A stretch of 6,149 nucleotides of DNA, from positions 1 to 6,149 of the forward strand of contig JAJYNM010000032.1 in the NCBI GenBank assembly GCA_021786335.1, given 5' to 3'. Below the pieces are notes generated by a model that saw only the letters and a program-made list of their open reading frames with translations, had not been told where the DNA came from and searched no databases. The DNA comes from an archaeon (lineage in GTDB: Archaea > Thermoproteota > Nitrososphaeria > Nitrososphaerales > UBA183). The position numbers were made by a program, and so were the translations under genes. Every line of letters begins with the position of its first letter. Position 1 is the stretch's first letter. Shown piece by piece: positions 5,304 through 6,149 of this stretch.

Positions 5304-5526
5304 CCCTGGTCCGCACGTAGAGGCCGGTCAGACCGTCTAGGACGACGAACCAGAGGACGCCAAGTACGAGGATGAGGAACATCTTGAGGAGCGCAAGGGC
5401 GGTGTAGTCGGTGAGGGAGTGCGGGATGGGCCCCAGGGGGACGACGAATATGAAGAAAACGTAGGTCTCCATGATGATGAGCAGGAAAGCTGCGAGCTCG
5501 ATTATGAAGAGAGGGAGGAGTCTCAA
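5275..5526 (-). CDS. Small two-helix membrane protein next to the GT4 transferase
   Basis: A predicted 83-residue protein that I do not recognise. It has two strongly hydrophobic stretches, about residues 5-30 (FIIELAAFLLIIMETYVFFIFVV) and 46-70 (LLKMFLILVLGVLWFVVLDGL), joined by a PLGPIPHSLTDY loop. It ends in a basic, Pro-rich tail (VRTRVRNAPTPPS). The positive charge in the tail suggests a cytoplasmic C-terminus. The start is TTG at 5526, one base after the TAG of the GT4 gene, so translation is probably coupled by termination-reinitiation. The alternative start is the ATG for Met19, but that would remove most of the first helix. The 3' end overlaps the convergent acetyltransferase gene by 29 bases. 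Its position suggests an accessory role in lipid-linked sugar synthesis or export, but this is inference. Confidence 0.68.
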   Translation of the reverse strand: MRLLPLFIIELAAFLLIIMETYVFFIFVVPLGPIPHSLTDYTALALLKMFLILVLGVLWFVVLDGLTGLYVRTRVRNAPTPPS

Positions 5527-5527
5527 C

Positions 5528-6149
5528 CTAGATCGCCCAGGTCATTAGAGAGATGACAATGGAGAAGATGCAGGCAACCGCGGTCAGCGACACTATGTTC
5601 GCCACCAGCTCGCGTTCGGACATCGGAGACGTCAGGAGGACGAGCCTGACCAGGGTGTTTGGCGCGTCCTTCTCCATCGAAGCGTGGAGGAGGCCATCGT
5701 CGCCGATGTAAGTCGGCCTGGACGTCATCTTCCTCCTTTCGACGAACCCCCTGACGCTGGAGAGCGTATAGAAGGAGTTCAGGATGGCAGGGACGATGGC
5801 TATCATTGCCGCTATCTCGACCCCTCCGACGACGGCAAGGCCCGCGAAGGCGGCCCCGAACATGAGGCTGCCGCTGTCGCCGTCGAAGGCCTTTGAGGGG
5901 TAGCGGTTGTAGACCAAGAACGCCGCCGCGACCGCCACCAGGGGGAGAGAAGAAGCGGCCCTGGAGGGCGACGAGCCGCTCTGGAACAGGACACGGAGGG
6001 TGACCCCGACCAGCAGGGCTAGCGAAGTGAGCAGGGTGAACCACGATATCTCGCCGTTGAACGCGTCCATCATGTTGAACGCGTTGGCGACCACAGGGAA
6101 GGCGACCACCGCCAGGACGGTGTAGATTATGAAGTGAGGATGGGTGTCT
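5528..6149 (-). CDS. GT4-family polyprenyl-phosphate sugar-1-phosphate transferase (MraY/WecA/AglH-like), C-terminal part
   Basis: About 206 residues are visible. The frame is open to the right edge, so the N-terminus is missing; the GTG at 6107-6109 lies inside a membrane helix and is not the start. The visible part is polytopic. It carries ANAFNMMDAFNG, the counterpart of the family's NAxNxxDGxNG motif with Ala in place of Gly, and SKAFDGDSGSLMFG, the counterpart of the FxGDxGSxxxG loop whose Asp helps bind Mg2+ and the sugar nucleotide. A charged cytoplasmic loop (VERRKMTSRPTYIG) and a final helix follow. Family members transfer HexNAc-1-phosphate from a UDP-sugar to undecaprenyl or dolichyl phosphate in the membrane. 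In archaea this begins N-glycan assembly (AglH-like). The C-terminal segment lacks the bacterial MraY His cluster. The next gene starts one base after its TAG stop. Confidence 0.85.
   Translation of the reverse strand, partial: DTHPHFIIYTVLAVVAFPVVANAFNMMDAFNGEISWFTLLTSLALLVGVTLRVLFQSGSSPSRAASSLPLVAVAAAFLVYNRYPSKAFDGDSGSLMFGAAFAGLAVVGGVEIAAMIAIVPAILNSFYTLSSVRGFVERRKMTSRPTYIGDDGLLHASMEKDAPNTLVRLVLLTSPMSERELVANIVSLTAVACIFSIVISLMTWAI

Noticed and set aside
5523..6044. Minus-strand 173-residue ORF overlapping the GT4 gene
   Set aside because: It is in another frame, rich in Arg/Pro/Gly. The overlapping frame holds the MraY/WecA motifs and membrane helices.
1..6149. CRISPR arrays, insertion sequences, riboswitches and rRNA
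   Set aside because: No regularly spaced repeats, transposase motifs, terminal inverted repeats or rRNA-like segments were found on reading both strands.

Overview
The window looks archaeal, with high GC content and a few AT-rich islands upstream of genes. Supporting signs are a tRNA-Gln without an encoded CCA end and with an A1-U72 pair, TATA-like boxes about 26-30 bases upstream of starts, a probable leaderless mRNA, GTG/TTG starts, frequent AGG/AGA Arg codons, and families typical of archaea (DUF354, AmmeMemoRadiSam-type radical SAM protein, archaeal-looking GT4 transferase). A high-GC thaumarchaeal/Nitrososphaeria-like lineage is my best guess, but the sequence does not prove it.

Layout. 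1-304 (-): N-terminal end of a PflA-like radical SAM protein of the AmmeMemoRadiSam type, running off the left edge. 305-410: divergent promoter region with an AT-rich cluster of palindromic half-sites. 411-1160 (+): ZIP-family metal transporter whose two metal-site histidines both read as glutamine. 1161-1441: no convincing gene, only a weak small ORF interrupted by TGA and a tandem 8-mer. 1442-1515 (-): tRNA-Gln(UUG). 1544-2596 (-): DUF354 protein with a UDP-GlcNAc-2-epimerase/GT-B-like fold. 2597-2708: divergent promoter region. 2709-5303 (+): a three-gene cluster of a degenerate nucleotide-sugar dehydrogenase homologue, a Gfo/Idh/MocA sugar oxidoreductase and a left-handed beta-helix acetyltransferase. 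5275-5526 (-): small two-helix membrane protein. 5528-6149 (-): C-terminal part of a MraY/WecA/AglH-like polyprenyl-phosphate sugar-1-phosphate transferase, running off the right edge.

Function. From 1544 to the right edge the window reads as a surface-glycan or protein N-glycosylation locus. The oxidoreductase and acetyltransferase match the WbpB/WlbA and WbpD/WlbB steps that build diacetamido-hexuronic acids from UDP-GlcNAc uronate. The 2709 gene sits where a UDP-GlcNAc 6-dehydrogenase (WbpA) would be expected but lacks its catalytic signatures. The DUF354 protein could be an epimerase or glycosyltransferase. The GT4 protein would load the first sugar phosphate onto a lipid carrier. The WbpE-type aminotransferase is absent from the window. 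The most interesting points are the apparent pseudo-dehydrogenase heading this operon, the Gln-for-His ZIP transporter with its palindromic promoter, and the small membrane protein coupled to the GT4 gene.
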